From Anaerolineae bacterium (GTDB taxonomy: Bacteria > Chloroflexota > Anaerolineae > JAFGEY01): a stretch of 35,394 bases of DNA. A model generated the notes under the pieces. That model had not been told where the DNA came from, made no database searches, and saw only the letters and a list, made by a program, of their open reading frames with translations. A program made the position numbers and the translations under genes. The stretch is taken from contig JAFGJF010000242.1 of assembly GCA_016929205.1 (NCBI GenBank), positions 1-35,394 of the forward strand, given 5' to 3'. Shown in pieces: positions 33,223-35,394 of the stretch (positions are counted from its first letter, which is position 1; each line of letters opens with the position of its first letter).

Positions 33223-34308
33223 TCATAGGTCGTATAGTCCACCCAACCGTCTACAAAACGCGATCGAATCCAGCACGTCGGTCGAATTCACAAACTGGCC
33301 CACCGCGCCGACGTGCTGCGGCCAGGAGCGCACGACCTTCGATCGGATCGCCTCCCAGCACGCCTCCACGAACCGCCCGGCGTGCGGCACCAGATAAGGA
33401 CGGTTGAAAAAGGGCGTGATGTCCGGTTCGACGTGGTCCGTGATCGCCAATGCATTGTGCATCTCGCCGACGATCAGATACGCCTGCGAGAGAGACGCCT
33501 CGCGTGCTTGCCAGTCGCCACCTTCGAACACGTTGGTCAAGATCGGCCCCAGCGTGGGCGCGCAGCCAAGGCGGGAAAAAGCGATGCCGAACCATTTATA
33601 ATAGGTCGGGTACTGCCTTTCGATCAAAAAGCACAGCCGCATCAATTCGTCGATCTGCCGCGTGGCGACGATCCGCGAGCCCAACTCATCGCCCACGTCG
33701 CCGCAGCGGGCCATGAACGGCTCTTCCTGGTCGACGCGCCGCCACTGGTTGGCCAGCAGATAAAGCCACACGTCGTGCGGGTACCAGCGCAACGCCGCCC
33801 GCGCCGCTGCAAGTTGGCCCAGGCCATCGTAAAACACGTTGCCCGAGGCGATGGTGCGCAGCCGCTGCGGTGGCACGGCCAACCAATCGACCTCCCGGAT
33901 CGGCGCGGTGGGATCAAAACCGACGTACCCCTCGAAAAATCGCGCTGCCGTCGTCACCCGCACCCCATGGTTGACCGGCCCGTGGTCGACGGCCTGCATG
34001 CTCGAACTCAATCCTTCATCGGTAAAGTGGGTCGGGTACCCGTGGACGCTGAGCGGCAGTTCGTTGGCCAGTGTCTTGACGATCTGCTCGCGGAATGGCT
34101 CGTAATCGTTTTCGGACACAAAGAGCGTTCCCTTGGGCCCCCAACCGTGGTCGCGCGACTGCGGGGTGTCGAAACCCAACACGTCGGAGCCGAAATCAAG
34201 CCTGGCGGCAGAATAGGCCAGCCCTGGAAAATGGGTGGCCATGATCGGCTGCACCGCTTCGTGGAAAAACAGTTCGGCCAGCTTGAGGCCGGGGATAAAA
34301 GGCGGCAT
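33223..34308 (-). CDS. DUF4037-domain protein
   Basis: The 361-residue protein starts MPPFIPGLKLAELFFHEAV, the signature of DUF4037 proteins. ARLDFGSDVLGFDTPQSRDH (about residues 35-54) follows, where the GSD...D..S.DH pattern recalls a nucleotidyltransferase fold (GS plus spaced acidic residues). RDHGWGPKGTLF and, near the middle, GNVFYDGLGQLAAARAALRW and YPHDVWLYLLANQWRRVDQE are also family-like. The family occurs in many soil and sediment bacteria; the substrate is unknown, and a nucleotidyl- or phosphotransferase on a small molecule is a guess. The start at 34308 is favoured by AAAGGAG 5 nt upstream; the frame to 34374 lacks an SD. It is a single-gene unit, divergent from the downstream oxygenase gene. 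Confidence 0.85.
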   Translation of the reverse strand: MPPFIPGLKLAELFFHEAVQPIMATHFPGLAYSAARLDFGSDVLGFDTPQSRDHGWGPKGTLFVSENDYEPFREQIVKTLANELPLSVHGYPTHFTDEGLSSSMQAVDHGPVNHGVRVTTAARFFEGYVGFDPTAPIREVDWLAVPPQRLRTIASGNVFYDGLGQLAAARAALRWYPHDVWLYLLANQWRRVDQEEPFMARCGDVGDELGSRIVATRQIDELMRLCFLIERQYPTYYKWFGIAFSRLGCAPTLGPILTNVFEGGDWQAREASLSQAYLIVGEMHNALAITDHVEPDITPFFNRPYLVPHAGRFVEACWEAIRSKVVRSWPQHVGAVGQFVNSTDVLDSIAFCRRLGGLYDL

Positions 34309-34670
34309 ACGCACTCCTTTTTTACGCACATTGGACGACCGCCACATTTTACCTCGAATTGGCCCAATAGACAAAAAAAGCGCCTCATCGCATCTTGAAC
34401 CCCACCTCGGGGTTATATATCACGAAAAAGTTGCGGCTCTCTCGCTCGACAACGATGAAGACGAGACAGATATGCCGAATGGCCTTTCCCGCATTCATAT
34501 GCTGCGCGTTCCCCCATTTCCTCAACGCGATGGACGTACCGACTCTTATCCCCCTTACGGGGGGTGCCGTCTGACCTCAACGATGAGAGCCCGGGCAACC
34601 TGCCCCGGGGTCCAGGTCGATGAGCGTGCCGGGTAACTTGGCAGAAACACGAAACACAAGGTATACACTG
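34309..34670. other. intergenic region with four hairpins between divergent genes
   Basis: No gene is accepted. Hairpins: AACCCC/GGGGTT (34398-34414, 5-nt loop); CCCCC/GGGGG (34550-34563, 4-nt loop); CCCGGGC (34590-34596) with GCCC-c-GGG (34602-34609); TGCC (34627-34630) with GGCA (34640-34643). The last three lie in a row just before the nitronate monooxygenase-like gene and could form a structured 5' leader. No clear promoter pair was found. Confidence 0.45.
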
Positions 34671-35394
34671 ATGCAATTTCTACAAGACATCAAGCTCGTA
34701 CAAGGCGGCATGGGCGTTTTTGTATCCACCTGGCGGCTGGCTCAAACCGTCGCCAGAGCCAGGCCCGGTATCACCGCCGGGACCGTATCCGGCACCGCCC
34801 TGGACGTGATCTATGTGCGGCTGCTGCAACTCGGCGATCCCGGCGGGCACGTCCGCCGCGCCCTGGCGGCCTTTGACGCCCAATTTGGGACCGATATCGG
34901 CACAAACATCGTCAATCGCTACTTGATCGAGGGTGGCAAAGCGCCAACAGCCCGTTTCAAGCACTCGCCGATGCACATCGTGCGCGCCCAGGACGGCAGC
35001 AATATCGTCCCCCCGCCGGCCCAAGAAGCGGCAACGGTCGCACTGACCCTGGATCAGGAGATCGTCGAACTCTTGATCGCCACCGGCTTTGCCGAGGTCT
35101 GGCTGGCCAAGCAAGGGCACGACGGCAAGATATTTATCAACTTTTTGTACAAAATCGAACTGCCGCTGGTCTACGCCATGTACGGCGCGATGCTCGCCGG
35201 CGTAGATGGGGTGATCGTCGGAGCGGGCAATCCCGACGGCCTGCCCGCGATCTGCACCCGGCTGGCCGATCACCAGGCGGTGGGGATCGAATTGTCCATG
35301 TTGTATCGCCAGAGCGGCGAACGTTTCGAGGTGCCCTTTGACCCGAGGCAGGTGGCGAATGGCAAACTGGCCCAAAACCCCTTGCCGAGGCCGG
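34671..35394 (+). CDS. nitronate monooxygenase-family FMN enzyme (3' truncated by window edge)
   Basis: The frame starting at ATG 34671 stays open for 241 codons to the window end, so the gene continues outside. The N-terminus LVQGGMGVFVSTWRLAQTVA and the following AGTVSGTALDVIYVRLLQLG and GDPGGHVRRAL match the nitronate monooxygenase (2-nitropropane dioxygenase) family, an FMN TIM-barrel group related to FabK-type enoyl reductases. A GVDGVIVGAGNPDG stretch near residue 180 fits the phosphate/FMN-binding region. Such enzymes oxidise alkyl nitronates; some members act in fatty-acid or polyketide metabolism, so the substrate is open. An AAGG lies about 9-12 nt before the ATG. The opposite strand of this region is also open over a long span, but that frame's peptide is low in sense and lacks any family motif. 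Confidence 0.8.
   Translation, partial: MQFLQDIKLVQGGMGVFVSTWRLAQTVARARPGITAGTVSGTALDVIYVRLLQLGDPGGHVRRALAAFDAQFGTDIGTNIVNRYLIEGGKAPTARFKHSPMHIVRAQDGSNIVPPPAQEAATVALTLDQEIVELLIATGFAEVWLAKQGHDGKIFINFLYKIELPLVYAMYGAMLAGVDGVIVGAGNPDGLPAICTRLADHQAVGIELSMLYRQSGERFEVPFDPRQVANGKLAQNPLPRP

Noticed and set aside
33313..34398. 361-codon plus-strand open frame
   Set aside because: Antisense shadow of the DUF4037 gene; peptide is Arg/His-rich with no motif.
34235..34636. 133-codon plus-strand frame in the gap before the oxygenase gene
   Set aside because: It starts inside the DUF4037 gene on the other strand, has no SD, and runs through the hairpins; no motif.
34550..34650. TPP or SAM riboswitch upstream of the oxygenase gene
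   Set aside because: Single words match (GGGGTGCC, ATGAGA, GGCAACC), but the conserved TPP CTGAGA/ACCTGATCTGG-TAATGCCAGCG set and the SAM-I GATAAG/GGTGCCAATTCC set are not present in order.
34680..35375. 231-codon minus-strand open frame at the window end
   Set aside because: It lies opposite the nitronate monooxygenase frame, which has clear family motifs and is open to the window edge.
1..35394. CRISPR arrays, tRNA/rRNA genes, complete insertion sequences
   Set aside because: No regularly spaced repeats, cloverleaf-like segments with a TTCGAA-type T-loop, or transposase motifs were found on either strand by eye.

Overview
The window looks like chromosomal DNA from a member of the Chloroflexota (Anaerolineae/Caldilineae-like). 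This is an inference from gene content and protein style: lipoproteins with long Thr/Pro linkers, a vancomycin-resistance-type L,D-transpeptidase with LysM, large GAF histidine kinases, a DUF4037 protein and a PAS/GAF adenylate cyclase. No rRNA, tRNA, CRISPR array, transposase or phage gene was seen. Genes are tightly packed on both strands in short operons.

Layout. 1-3356: the 3' part of a bacterial SNF2 helicase, a SWIM zinc-finger partner, and a decayed membrane-protein gene. 3414-7180: Nudix hydrolase, tandem GNAT, a beta-propeller lipoprotein and a decayed metallophosphoesterase gene. 7242-9124 (minus): a rhodanese lipoprotein, a homocysteine S-methyltransferase and a small excisionase-type HTH protein. 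9428-16257 (minus): an M24 peptidase with a GNAT protein, then two related GAF-histidine kinases with no response regulator beside them. 16494-17819: a metal-dependent amidohydrolase with its own promoter.

17937-22216 is the most unusual part. It is a translationally coupled pair: a membrane-anchored STAND-type ATPase and a second, related STAND ATPase fused to a C-terminal CHAT (caspase-like) protease. This looks like a signalling or cell-death cassette. It is followed 16 nt later by a phosphofructokinase gene with an altered GGDGS motif. An 87-bp imperfect palindrome then precedes a methyltransferase-Nudix fusion gene.

24414-26125 (minus) holds DUF2905, a small membrane protein and queA. 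26326-29547 is an adenylate cyclase with a TPR/zinc-ribbon membrane protein. 29620-31248 holds an M50-like membrane metallopeptidase and a sugar-phosphate isomerase/epimerase. 31245-32795 (minus) is the L,D-transpeptidase. A 427-bp gene-free stretch rich in dispersed palindromic repeats follows, then DUF4037 (minus), a structured 360-bp leader region, and the 5' part of a nitronate monooxygenase-family gene that runs off the window end.

Two genes (3065-3356 and 6907-7180) keep recognisable N- and C-terminal ends but have lost the middle and shifted frame. Several promoters share an extended -10 element (TGn-TATAAT type). All functions are read from motifs by eye; no database search was possible.
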